Source of the DNA: Nilaparvata lugens
Taxonomy: Eukaryota > Arthropoda > Insecta > Hemiptera > Delphacidae
DNA length: 64,000 bases
Direction: 5' to 3'
NCBI RefSeq assembly: GCF_014356525.2
Contig: NC_052514.1
Span: 6,719,019-6,783,018, forward strand
The position numbers and the translations under genes are program-made. The stretch's first letter is position 1, and each line of letters starts with the position of its first letter. The notes under the pieces were generated by a model, which made no database searches, had not been told where the DNA came from, and was given only the letters and a program-made list of their open reading frames with translations. Shown piece by piece: positions 45,790-56,753 of the stretch.

Positions 45790-46875
45790 TTTTAATTGTC
45801 ATTTGGAAACTCATTTTATCACAACTCCTATGATCTATCATAATGATATCTCCTCATTTTACTTAAAAACCTATCATTTTATTACCTTCTTTAGATTGTT
45901 GAAGGACATCCAAAGAAAACAAATATGAGTTCACTTGAAACATGTTTACTCTATTGCAGTTTTGAATCGAAAATCAGCTTGGTACAACAATCATAGTATG
46001 ATGTATAAAAACGGTCAGCATTATTATAACACTAATGCTTCCTATTCATTCAATGTTGAAATGAATTTCACCAGGAAAAACTAGAATTTTTTTCAAGCCA
46101 ATATCGACCTCTTTTGTAAACTTACTAATCCAGGTCAACTTGTTCGACTCCTGTAATTCTTATTCTCATTCGCATACAAGCATTTTTATAATCAAACCGT
46201 CCGAATTTTCTTTATCTCCTTGTTTTACATGGTAAAGCTTCTTCACCAATAACAGCAAATGTACATCTTACTTGAACCATATGTAGAAAATAGTAGAATA
46301 AATTATTCCAACTAAAACTTTGTTAGGGTCCTGTCCTAGAATCAGAATATTGGAGCAATGACCCCGTCTAGTTAGAATTGCGCAAGTTACTTATTCAATT
46401 ACATAATTGAAATTGACCAACTGTCTCAAATTTCTTGTTGCATAATTGAATTTCCGTTGTTTCAGTTCATTTTTTTCTGCTGACGGTGATGCCCACAATG
46501 AGCTCTAGGCTTGTGCGTGTGTAATGAGGGATGAGTGGACCTCAGTTTTAGGTGGGTCCCGAACCACCGGCAAGCAATTCTTCATCTCATGAATCATATT
46601 CAGAGCAGTTTTCTCAAGTGGTCACCCATTCAGTTTAGCAGATCACACAAAAATGCACTAAGGGAAGAATTAATTGATAAACTTTTTGATCCCTCCTTTT
46701 CTTTCCTTGAAGAAGAGGGAATTCTTCGTATATTCTTCATTTCAGGGGGGATATTTCTTTGTACTAAGATTGTTAATCATGCTTAAGTCATTCTATCATG
46801 GGAGAAATACTACTTCATGTTTTCTCTAAGTTACTTCTAAAGTTAAACACGGAGAAACGTTGATGCTTTCAAATC
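45790..46875. other. intergenic, nothing recognised
   Basis: About 1.1 kb without repeat matches or a supported gene. The ORF at 46535-46786 (+) has no motif. Confidence 0.45.
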
Positions 46876-47285
46876 ACTAGTAGTTCTGTGAACAGTAGAC
46901 CTCACGCAGTATTCTCATCCACAAGTACCTGATTGAAACTATATACCTTATGGAAATACAGCAATAGACTGGCTCCTCCACACATCTGTGTAATCACTTG
47001 TCAGCTGATTTATGATGAATAATTCTATAGTCTGATTTTTACTCCAATATTAGCGTATGAAGGAGGTTCCTTTTTCCTTTTATATTATCTTTGAAATGTA
47101 AAATCTCCAAAAACCTTGTATATACGTCGACGCGCAATTAAAAAAGGAACATACCTGTCAAATTTCATGAAAATCTATTACCGCGTTTCGCCGTAAATGC
47201 GCAACATATAAACATTTAAACATTCAAACATTAAGAGAAATACCAAACCGTTGACTTGAATCTTAGACCTCACTTCGCTCGGTTA
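46876..47285 (-). mobile_element. element F2, copy 3
   Basis: Reverse orientation: TAGTTCTGTGAACAGTAGAC at the left, TACGTCGACGCGCAATT inside, TTAGACCTCACTTCGCTCGG at the right. Confidence 0.65.
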
Positions 47286-47706
47286 ATAAAACAATATCCG
47301 AACTCTAATCTGAACTTGGAATAAGACTCTCTGTTTATCACCACAGGAAAGAACTCATGCAGATACGGATACAAATATAGATAAATATACAGATGTAGAT
47401 ACAAATACGGATTGTATCTGTGCTATTACTGTGTTCTAAGACTTTACGTAGAATTCACGAAAAAAAATCTTTTATAGCTTTGAATGTTACAAGATAATAT
47501 TCCAAATAATATCAGAGTACGGTATGAATCCTAATATTACATATTAATATCAGGGACCGAGCTTCGCTCTGGAGTACGAAAGCATAAAACATTTATTACG
47601 AAAGAAGAAATTACAATAACATTCATAGTTGATACAGAAATGTTCTATCTAATCACAGTAAATTGAGATCAATTCCCAGAGGAATGCAAAAAATTCCGTC
47701 ACAAAA

Positions 47707-47842
47707 GCCCAGTCGCACAAAAGCCGGTTAAATTTTAATCCTGATTAATTTCACATGAACCAAATCAGAGAAGACCATTTCAAAAAGATGGATCTACTGG
47801 AATTAAACAGGATTGAGAATAACCCGGCTTTTTTGCAACCAG
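47707..47842. mobile_element. MITE F9 (nested in F5)
   Basis: AGTCGCACAAAAGCCGGTTA / AACCCGGCTTTTTTGCAACC inverted ends. Confidence 0.75.
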
Positions 47843-48229
47843 CACTAAGTACCTGATTGGACTGGTTACAAAAGTTAATCCAATTAAAAGTTATTCCAAA
47901 GTTTAATCCAAAAGTTATTCCAATCCTAAAACTGGATTGGAACGGCACTAAGTACCTAAGGACATGGTTACAAAAGTTCAACAGCTGAGTCATAATTTTG
48001 ACACAGTCCCACACACATGAACTCGCTCACGACGAAATAATTATTATCAGCTGTTTTTCAAGGATGAATAATAATTATTATCCTTCTAGTGTCTTTCAGC
48101 GAGTTTTCCCAGGGATGAGATCTAGTGCAATCGAATTTTATATTATAAACCTACTATGTTCTGAATTTCGTGAGAATCGTTAGAGCCGTTTCCGAGATCC
48201 GTTGAAATACAAACATCTAAACATCCAAA

Positions 48230-48414
48230 GCTGGGTTTACACCAAAGCTATTAACAAAATGTTAATAACTTAATCCTCATAGATTCTATTAGATTGATCG
48301 GAACTTGACAAACACTTCTGTTCATTATGTGTATGATAAGTTATATTCAATCAAATAGAATCTATAAGAATTAAGTTATTAACATTTTGTTATTAACTTT
48401 GGTGTAAACGCAGC
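48230..48414. mobile_element. palindromic MITE in the F5 tail
   Basis: GGGTTTACACCAAAGCTATT...AAAATGTTAATAACTTAA pairs with TTAAGTTATTAACATTTT...AACTTTGGTGTAAACGC. Long nearly perfect arms, about 185 bp in total. Confidence 0.8.
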
Positions 48415-48448
48415 TCAAATATATAAACAGAGATTGCTCGTTCAATAG

Positions 48449-50287
48449 TATAGAATTTATTCAATATTAATTTGAAATTCTCTGAAGCACCAACATTTTT
48501 CAAATGTATATATTCATTTTAATTGAAATAGTTGAATGTCAACATTGTCAACGTTCAATATTGACATTCTCTTTTGTAGTTTAGACACTTTGTTTCAAAG
48601 CATAGTTTGTTCCATTATACAGCGAAGAAATTCTATTTCAGGTGGATAATGTTTTCATAATAATGATTATTCTATAGTCTATACAGTTACTCTAAAACCT
48701 TAAAACTGTGAGTTGCTATAAGATAAAGAAAGGAGATCTTTTGTCCGCTACCGCCCACACATTATAAATGGTTCTAAGGTCAATCGGACTCTAACATGAG
48801 ATTAATAAATATTATCGCAATTTACCTACGAATAATGCAATTGTTGAGACTTGCATCGATAAATTACTCGACTTCCGTCATGCAATTGTAATTACAATTA
48901 CAGGCTTGATACCGTATTGGAATTGTTACAAATAGAATAATTTGAAAGCACGTACGTGGGAGTAATGAAAAATGTTTTGGAATAGAGAATGTAACTGATT
49001 AATAGTATCTTGAACTGAATTGAATCAGTCATTTGAGGGACAAGGTGAGTCATTTTTCTGTTAAATTTAGTTAGCAGTATGGAATATAATTTCATATGAA
49101 TTATCATATCGGTTATCATCAGAAATGGTAGACGTCAGAGCTTCCTTTGTCAGTTTATGCTGAGAACCCTTTCCCTTATTGAAGTAGCACAATATTCCTC
49201 GAACGTTTCCCCTCATCTACTGAAAACTTGAAAATTTTGAATAATGCTGTTTTTCAGATTACTGATTGAATTATCCATCATGAAAGACATTCTTCTCCGT
49301 TTTCAAGCACTTATCACCTTGAAAGAAATTGAATGATAATCATTATTTGTATTGAATTTCTCGTTGTTTGAAATTTGTCGTTGTGTGAAATGAATGAGTT
49401 ATTGATTGACTATTTTATCCTCAATGGTATCGAAACAAATATTCTCTTGGATTGAGTTCGAAGTTCATAAAATAAGTTTGTCAAAATTGGTATTGAGATC
49501 TACGCTTTAAAGTGAGCATTTGACAATTTGTTTGCTCTATATCCTCGCATGTGGTCTGTCATTAGACAAAGCAAAAAGCTGCATCCTTTCTAGCTCTTTC
49601 TCTATCCTTTTCCAAGTTCGCACTGTAGCTGAATTGTTTGTAATTGTATGAACTGTGACTCATCATGTGTAGAAATATAGCCCAATGAGCTACTGAATGA
49701 AAATATTCTGAATAAATCAGAGTACCCTTCTAAATTATTTTGTTTTATTTATATTAAGAGTAGCCCTTATAAAAAAAGACAATTAACTACTGAAATATTT
49801 GAACTCAATCATGAAAATCTATTAAATCATGAAAGAAATATATAATATTCTCTTGGCGAATAGAATATATCTTCGTATTGGAATCTATAATTACAACCAT
49901 TAATCTCAATATTAGATCAGATATACCGGGATAAATTTAATCTACTATAGATTATAGTAGAGATTATAGTTACGGTACTATAGATTGAACAATCTACTAA
50001 AATTATTTTATAGAAGGCGGTGGAAAAATGAACTACTTGGCAACCATGCCGTCCTATCTTTTCTACTGACTTGATAACATGAATCTTACTATTAGACTAC
50101 AGACGATTCTCCCAGCTATCATTTTCATTCAATCGTATATCTAGTCTATCGTAGTCTAATAATCGTAGTCTATCGAGCAACTTAGCGACCGCAAAAATGA
50201 TATCAGAAGCCTACTTAAAAGGTAAACAGGAGAGAGTGCTTGCACGCTCTACAATATTGTCGTAATCTATACAGAGATATTCACTAC
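48449..50287. other. intergenic, nothing recognised
   Basis: 1.8 kb of AT-rich DNA. Near 50000-50095 there is a faint relic of MITE F1 (GAAGGCGGTGGAAAAATGAA). The ORF at 48898-49119 (-) is unsupported. Confidence 0.45.
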
Positions 50288-50383
50288 AAATTGTCAGCAT
50301 TATGAAGAAGAAGAAGAAGAAGAAGAAGAAGAAGAAGAAGAAGAAGAAGAAGAAGAAGAAGAAGAAGAAGAAGCTGACAATTT
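50288..50383. repeat. (GAA)n microsatellite bracketed by inverted repeat
   Basis: About 23 GAA units (50304-50373) between AAATTGTCAGC (50288-50298) and GCTGACAATTT (50373-50383). Confidence 0.95.
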
Positions 50384-50446
50384 AAAGTAGTGTAAGTCTA
50401 AGGTGTCATCCTCAGTTTTGGAGGAAAGAGGAGGGGTGTACCCACA

Positions 50447-50634
50447 CACTCCTCTCTCGCACTTTCACCCTCTCTCTCTCACACACTCTCTTCATTCTTC
50501 TCTCTTACACTCTCCATCATCACTCTCTTACTATCTCCATCTGTCTATCACACCCTCCCTCACAATCTTTCTCACTCACTCTTTCTCTCTCTCTCTCACC
50601 CATACACTCTCTCACTCACACACGCACAAGATAG
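50447..50634 (-). promoter_or_regulatory. CT-rich tract upstream of gene 2
   Basis: Long stretch of CTCT, CACT and CACA, ending about 70 bp before the TATA-like box of gene 2. The minus strand offers many GAGAG sites, the target of GAGA-factor-type proteins in insects. Function is inference; it could be only a microsatellite. Confidence 0.4.
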
Positions 50635-50702
50635 CACTCATACGAAAGCATAATCTGTGCGGTCAGATATGGAGTTCTCCCTCCGTATAACTGAAAGTTC
50701 TT

Positions 50703-50710
50703 TATAAAAA
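50703..50710 (+). promoter_or_regulatory. TATA-like box of gene 2
   Basis: TATAAAAA, 148 bp before the proposed start codon. Transcription would begin near 50730, leaving a 5'UTR of about 120 nt. Confidence 0.4.
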
Positions 50711-50850
50711 GGTTTTGTACTCTTCAATTGGTTGTAATTATTTGTTGTGTGCTCTTCTTGTAAGCAGCTTGTCTACTCTTCTAAAAGTATTTGTTGTGTT
50801 AGTTCATTGGATTGTTGTAGGCCTGCTGGTGTAGCCTGTTTGATTTGAAG

Positions 50851-50874
50851 ATGAAGTGTTTGCTTGTGCTAGTT
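50851..50874 (+). CDS. gene 2, exon 1 (start of signal peptide)
   Basis: ATG AAG TGT TTG CTT GTG CTA GTT, followed at once by GTGAGT, a good donor. The eight residues MKCLLVLV are followed, after splicing to 55885, by IGAMIMQAWA, completing a signal peptide with an A-x-A-like cleavage end. The intron is in phase 0. Short first exons of this kind are typical of insect cuticular and other secreted structural protein genes. Upstream are a TATA-like box and a CT-rich tract. No in-frame ATG suitable for a start lies directly before exon 2 (its open frame begins at TTG), which supports the spliced model. Confidence 0.65.
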
Positions 50875-51125
50875 GTGAGTATTTGATTATTTGAGTTGTG
50901 TTTTTATTCTAAAATGTGAAACAATCTATATTATATATTTGATTTTGTTCGTATCAGCATAGACAAAAGAAAGTATGAGAAGATATCCCATGGTAGATTC
51001 GTTTATGTTCCAAATTTCACTGTTAACTCAAGCCGGTAGTCCACTTAGTAGATTGGTTATTTTTTGTGAAGCTATGTAACGCTGCTGGTAGTCTCTCATA
51101 GTGAGCCCTTCGTACGCACTCAATC

Positions 51126-51736
51126 GGCTGTGCAAAGGCTAAGAATAAACTTTCTACTGGTGATATTTCTCATTTTTTTTCGATTCGTATACTATCAAGT
51201 TATCACGGGAAAACATTTTTTTCCGATCATTACTTTTTGAGATATGAGCGCCCAAAGTTTAAATGTTTGGGACAGAATATTCAAATTCGGTAAGATATAA
51301 ATCCATGAGATTTACAGGATGGATTCTTCATGGTATTTTTGATCCAATAAAACAGAGATTTTCTGAAAATATCAATTTTTGAGAAAGTTATTCGATTTAC
51401 CAAAAAAGGTCTAAAATAACTCAACTAAAAGTTATTTTTGTTCATTTTTAGTAAATTGAATAACTTTCTTAGAAAATGATATTTTCAGAAAATTTTTGTT
51501 TTACTAGATCAACAATACCATGAAGAATCCATCCTCTCATGGATTTATATCTTACCGAATTTGAAATGTTCTGTCCCAAAAATTCAAACTTTAGGCGCTC
51601 ATATCTCAAAAAGTAATGATCGAAAAAAATGTTTTCCTGAGAAAACTTTTTCATTTTGATAGCTTGATGATATACAAATCGAAAAACTTAGAAAAATATT
51701 ACGAGTGAAAATTTTATTTTTAGCCTTTGCACAGCC
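51126..51736. mobile_element. 611-bp fold-back element
   Basis: Ends GGCTGTGCAAAGGCTAA / TTAGCCTTTGCACAGCC. The two halves are inverted copies almost to the centre (for example GGGAAAACATTTTTTTCCGA with the mirrored TCGAAAAAAATGTTTTCCTG). No coding capacity. Confidence 0.8.
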
Positions 51737-51838
51737 TTAAGCCGGTAGTCCAACTTAGTAGGGTAGTTATTTTTCGTAGTCTCTCAAACTGTGCCGTTCG
51801 TACACATTAAATCGGCCAAAACAGTTAATATATTTATT

Positions 51839-52011
51839 ATAAAGGTGCGTAAAGATATACGCGCCGCGATAATGAGCGATTCACTTTTAATCAGCTGATG
51901 CCAAGCTTGCTATATCTGTATCTTACCGTTTCTGTAAAAATACAGATATAATCAGCTGATTAAAAGTGAATTGCTCATGTTCGCGGCGCGTATATCTGCA
52001 CGCACCTTTAT
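51839..52011. mobile_element. palindromic MITE F4
   Basis: AAAGGTGCGTAAAGATATAC / GTATATCTGCACGCACCTTT with inner arms TCACTTTTAATCAGCTGA / TCAGCTGATTAAAAGTGA. Confidence 0.8.
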
Positions 52012-53529
52012 AGACCTTAATCGGGAAGACGCTTGGAACATAAACGACCTATACCATGGGATATTTTCTTATGATGTTTTTGCTCGATTATATTAGTACC
52101 TGTGGGATTCTTTCATCCAGTGAATGCACTTCTATTCGATTCAATTGTTGAAATCTGTGAAACTATTATAGAATACATTATGATGCGTTCAAAATTCAGG
52201 ATGTGATGCACCTATATGTTGGACCAGTAAATCTCGGTTGCTCAAAATCCTGTTGAATTTGATTCATGATTTAACTATAACTATATCTATATCTGCGACA
52301 GCGATTCCAGCGCGGCTCTCTGACGAGAGTAGGAACTAGCCGCTATTATGAGACGGGAAAAATATAGTAATAGTGGAGAGACAATTTCAAAAGTACGAGC
52401 GAGCGTTAAATTATTTTAGACTTTCTAAGGTTTTCATCATGTTTCATGGTCGGGAAAAAATATATTCTCATGGAAAACAAGTTGAAAAGTTGATTGAGGC
52501 ATATCTCAAGCCCCTATGTACAGTAGTTTTAGAGTAAAAATTACTAAAACACAAAAAAGTTAAGTATTTTAAGGTTTTTTGACAATAACTGGAAAACTAT
52601 CAACGCTACAAACTGGAGACTATTTTTAAACGATTCTCCTTTGAATTCTGCGTTTTTTCAGTGGTATTTTTAGTCTTCAATAGCATCAATGACTTCAGAA
52701 AAAAATAAAATAATATCTATTTTTGACAACTTTGGTGATCTACAACTCTGTAACGGTGCGTTTCTTGGTATGGGTTTATCATATGTTCCTATCCTAGAAT
52801 TCTATGAAGAATAATATACTATGAGGATATCGCGTTTAATGAAAGTTAAGAAAAATTTGCATTTAGGTTTATTTATTTAGATCACCTTAATAGATATGTT
52901 CTCAGAACCAGTTTCATCGAATTCCTTGATCAATTTCCTATATAATTAATATTTTTGTGTACTCATATCAACCCCACTGATTCCAGGATAATTGGAAATT
53001 CATTTTTCAATGCCCGTGTATTGCATTAGAATTTTAATCATTACAAAGTAAGTAACACGTTTCATGATCTGAAAACGTTATCAGACCTAGAAAATGAACT
53101 GGAGAATCGAATGGAATCAGTTTGAAGTATAACACTATGAACAGTTTTCTGCAACAAGTGAAAATTCGCGGAAAATCTTGCTGTTTGTAGACACATTTTC
53201 TGGTTTTTTGATCATATCTCAAAAACTATTAAGGATACAGTCTTGGAAATGGTCTAAAACGATTTATCAGTTGAATCTACACAAAATAAGACTAACCAGA
53301 GTTTGTTACACACCCTACAAACTTCAGGAAAATTTTGAGAAGTCTCAATTTTTTGCATTTTTGACGATTTTTCACGCGATAACGGTGCATTTGCGGACTA
53401 TGGTTCATCAGACATTCCTATCCTAACTTTTTGAATAGAATCATGTCTGTGAATTTGAATTCGTTATCTCGATGTTGCAAACATTTTTAGGTGTAGTGTG
53501 CTACAAATGACATTTTCCAATATGCAAAT

Positions 53530-53665
53530 TAGGTCGAATCGCAGCAGTCGACTAGTCGACCGCTCGCTGTCGATAAGCTTCGACTGAAAAAAGTATCGAT
53601 ATATCTTGAGAGTTCGATACGTAGTGTTCAGGTAGTTTTCAATTTAGCTGCTAGATGGCAGAGGC
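53530..53665. promoter_or_regulatory. cluster of possible regulatory motifs
   Basis: A 14-bp palindrome GTCGACTAGTCGAC, the DRE-type TATCGATA (53594-53601), and CTGCTAGATGGCAG (53648-53661), which fits much of the animal CTCF consensus. All within 140 bp inside intron 1. Motif matches only. Confidence 0.25.
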
Positions 53666-54542
53666 TGCCTTAAATTTCACAGTCACTTCCAAAATATCTG
53701 AGATATTTTGTGAGTGTAATTTTCAATAATTCTCAGTTTTCTTATTCCATCAAAGAGGAATTAAATTTCCCAACTGATTCCGCATTTTTCTTCTCTTATA
53801 ATATAAGAGACCAGCAACCACTAACCTGATGTACTTATTTGGTTTTCATTTCATAAAAAATGGTTATTTTTTTATCAAAATCGTAGAGATCTATCAGCTA
53901 AGTAGGTTTTCAGGGTGATAAAGGAATGAAATAGAACAAAAAATCAAATTTTGTTTTTTTTATTGTCAAATAATTTCTTCGAATACAACAAGAATTCAAG
54001 AATGTAAAATATAAATCATTCTATGACATAAAAGGTATAAACACCAACAATATGGATTTGAATGTTTCAAGGGTTTAGAGATATAATAAAAATCATTATA
54101 AACAATATATTATTCATTTATTATTTTCTCAAATTTTTTTTGTTGCTTCAACAGAATAATATGAATTAGCTTATCTCTAAGAAAGGTCTAAAAGTAATAA
54201 CATCTATGAATAATATTTTGAATAAATGAATAATTTGTTATAAATTCAGACAATAGGTGAAATCTTCTTTGAATAATACAGTAATGATTTACAATTTAAA
54301 TTGTAGATGGAAATTGAAAAGAAAAAGAATTAATTATTTATAGAGAATACATGATACAGTTAAATAAGAATGAGAGAAGAGAAGTTAGTAATAATTTTTA
54401 ATACAATGATATGAATCATAAGATTAAATACAAAAATAAATTAATTGATGAGAATGTTCACAATTATTATTCCAATGAAGCAACTGCTCTAAAAGCAATG
54501 CAATAATTTTATAAAATTATTTTTCTTTATTTACGAAATATT

Positions 54543-54673
54543 GGCCTGTGATTCAGTAAATTTACTTCATAATTTCCAGAGTTTAATAATAGCTTCAATT
54601 TTCAAATCAAACTCTTGCCAAAGAAAAAATTATAAATTATAATTCATAAAGTAAATTTACTGAATCACAGGCC
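54543..54673. mobile_element. 131-bp MITE
   Basis: GGCCTGTGATTCAGTAAATT / AATTTACTGAATCACAGGCC perfect terminal inverted repeats. A lone end-like piece (GTGATTCAGTAATAATT) lies near 54796. Confidence 0.85.
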
Positions 54674-55111
54674 ACAATATCGTAGATAAAGAATAACACA
54701 AACTTGAGATTCAATTGGATAGACATCGATAATATTCCATCAAAATTGATTATTTTTAAATTCATTTGAGCTAGATAATTTTTTCGATCAAGGTATGTGA
54801 TTCAGTAATAATTGGACTTATGAATGTTTTTATGAATTCGAAGAATAGAATAGATTTTACAAAAAAAAATATTTACCAGTTGTTAATAATAATAAAATAG
54901 TGTTAATATTTTGTAAAATAATTATTGCTGTATATGTTAAGAGTGAGTATTGGTAGTAGAGTACTCGTAGTATTATTGATAGTGATCTGATTGAGTAGCC
55001 TAATCTTCACACTCATAATTTATATTTGTATAATGTTTTGTGAAAGTACTATAAATTCATAAATGAATGTATAAAAGAATAAAATGAGAACTCGAATAGG
55101 CTACAGTATCT

Positions 55112-55429
55112 AAAGCCATGTCCACACTGAACAAAAGTTCGACAAACATGTCTGTTAAAAATGTTTAGGCAAATTTTATTATGTTTGACAAACAATGTTT
55201 GCCCGTGGCCAGTGTAGACGCGTCACCAAACAAAATATTTGTAAGTGGGGAGAACAGTTTTTATGTTTTACAGCTGTCAACTCTGAAAATGTCTGGAAAA
55301 AATAGTAATTTTTTGTTTGACAAACAATGATTGTCCAAACTTCTTGAAATGTTTGTCCCTGATCTCCTCAACAAACATGTTTGTCGAATATGTATGTCGA
55401 ACGTTTTTGTTCAGTGTGGACACGGCTTT
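55112..55429. mobile_element. MITE F7, 318 bp
   Basis: AAAGCCATGTCCACACTGAA / TTCAGTGTGGACACGGCTTT terminal inverted repeats, with several internal TTTGACAAACA/TGTTTGTC inverted motifs. Confidence 0.85.
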
Positions 55430-55884
55430 CAAGTTCAATTTTTACATTGAAAATTCAATTTTCTTTTTTAATTAATTCATTTTTATTTCAATTTCAATGG
55501 AAAAATTTTTTTTTAAATAATAAACTACAAATCATAAAACTGTGATTGATTGAGTACTTTATTTATGCAGATTACAATATATACTGGCCTATATACTTAT
55601 ATAAAATAGCTTACAATACAGCAAAATTATAGATGAATTTACATAATATAGACTAAGAAAATAATCATTGAACTGTATATGAAACGATAAAAACAATTTG
55701 TAATAGCTAAAGATAATATTGTAATACATTTACATAAATTGGCGGATCGAGCTTTGGACATATCAATGTCCATTCTTTGGAAAGAATATTCAAAATATCC
55801 TTCCCACTAACTCTCTACCAAACTGTGACTGGGAAAGACAAATTATTTCTCAATAACAAATCAGATTTTTCTTTGATTTTGCAG

Positions 55885-56481
55885 ATAGGAGCAATGATAA
55901 TGCAAGCATGGGCTGGAAAACCTTCTCCAGTGGAAGAAGAAGAGGAAGAATACGAAGAAGAATCAAAAGAAATCACCAGAAAACCGATCAAAAGAGGAAT
56001 AATCGATTATGGAACAGGCTACCATCATCCATATGGAGCTTTCCCCGCCTATCCATATCATGGATACGGTTTCCATTATCCTCCCACCCACACCTACAAT
56101 ACTATCCACAAACCAGTAGCCGTTCCAGTTCCTCAGCCCTACCCAGTAACCGTTACCAAAGCAGTTCCTGTTCCAGTCCCCCAAGCTGTTCCTGTGGCTG
56201 TACCTCGACCTGTACCAGTACCAGTTCCACAACCCTATCCAGTAACGGTTACCAAGCATGTTCCAGTAACCGTAAATAGACCGGTACCTGTTCCAGTTCC
56301 CCATGCGGTCCCGGTATCCGTTCCACATCCATATCCCGTTCCCCATCCTTATCCAGTGGTGGTATCTAAGCCTATAGCATTTACCTTGGATAAGCATCAT
56401 CACCATATTCCTTCCCATTATGGTTCACCTTATGGATCACTTCATGGGTTACATTATGGACTGTCTGGTTACCACAGATGA
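55885..56481 (+). CDS. gene 2, exon 2: secreted PVPV-repeat structural protein
   Basis: 198 codons plus stop; with exon 1 the protein is 206 aa. After the signal peptide comes a strongly acidic spacer (EEEEEEYEEESKE), a basic dibasic site (RKPIKR), a G/Y/H-rich segment (YGTGYHHPYGAF), then PVAVPVPQPYPVTVTK-type repeats with NRPVPVPVPHAVPV, and an H/Y/G-rich tail ending GLSGYHR. The layout and the phrases PYPVTV(E/T)KH(I/V)PV are shared with gene 1, so they are paralogues. The likely role is an extracellular structural protein (cuticle-, chorion- or silk-like); no enzyme motif. ORFs at 55908-56279 (+) and 55963-56418 (-) are repeat shadows. AATAAA follows the stop by about 110 bp. Confidence 0.8.
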   Translation: MGAMIMQAWAGKPSPVEEEEEEYEEESKEITRKPIKRGIIDYGTGYHHPYGAFPAYPYHGYGFHYPPTHTYNTIHKPVAVPVPQPYPVTVTKAVPVPVPQAVPVAVPRPVPVPVPQPYPVTVTKHVPVTVNRPVPVPVPHAVPVSVPHPYPVPHPYPVVVSKPIAFTLDKHHHHIPSHYGSPYGSLHGLHYGLSGYHR

Positions 56482-56589
56482 GAGACACACTGAGTTTATG
56501 GTGAGAATCTGAACTTGAATTTTTAGTACATCTTCAAAGCTTATTATCAGCTCAGTAACAAACGTATTACTATTTCCATTCTATTTTAC

Positions 56590-56595
56590 AATAAA
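56590..56595 (+). terminator. polyadenylation signal of gene 2
   Basis: AATAAA about 110 nt after the stop codon. A weak donor-like TATG^GTGAGA at 56501 could indicate a 3'UTR intron, with TTCCTCTTCCAG ending at 58452 as a possible acceptor, mirroring gene 1; this is speculative. Confidence 0.5.
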
Positions 56596-56753
56596 TTTTG
56601 AATTTCAACAATCTTCTAATATAATAATAACAAAAAAATTAGGTCCTTAGCAATAATGTATGACTTTCTTCATTGGTTTCTCCAGTGATTTTTTTAATTT
56701 GAGTGAGATTTATGGATATCTGATCCAGTATATCATAGGCTACATAACTCAAC

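Larger units (their letters stand above)
47546..48448 (+). mobile_element. element F5, copy d
   Basis: Starts CAGGGACCGAGCTTCGCTCT, carries MITE F9 at 47707-47842, ATCGTTAGAGCCGTTTCCGA near 48176, an ACATCTAA tail, another MITE at 48230-48414 and ends near AGAGATTGCTCGTTCAATA. Confidence 0.65.
50985..52070. mobile_element. hAT-like MITE F3 variant split by two insertions
   Basis: Left part 50985-51125 (ATATCCCATGGTAGATTCGT), middle 51737-51838 (AAGCCGGTAGTCCAACTTAG), right part 52012-52070 (CGACCTATACCATGGGATAT). A fold-back element (51126-51736) and a MITE F4 copy (51839-52011) sit between them. Confidence 0.65.
50875..55884 (+). other. gene 2 intron 1, about 5.0 kb
   Basis: GTGAGT donor at 50875, TTTGATTTTGCAG acceptor ending at 55884. 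Filled with palindromic transposon relics listed separately. Stretches 52071-53520 and 53700-54540 show no gene; they include diverged AT-rich repeats. Confidence 0.6.

Noticed and set aside
53545..53585. Vector polylinker contamination (SalI, SpeI and HindIII-like sites close together)
   Set aside because: The sites are not in the order of a common polylinker and are embedded in ordinary AT-rich DNA on both sides.
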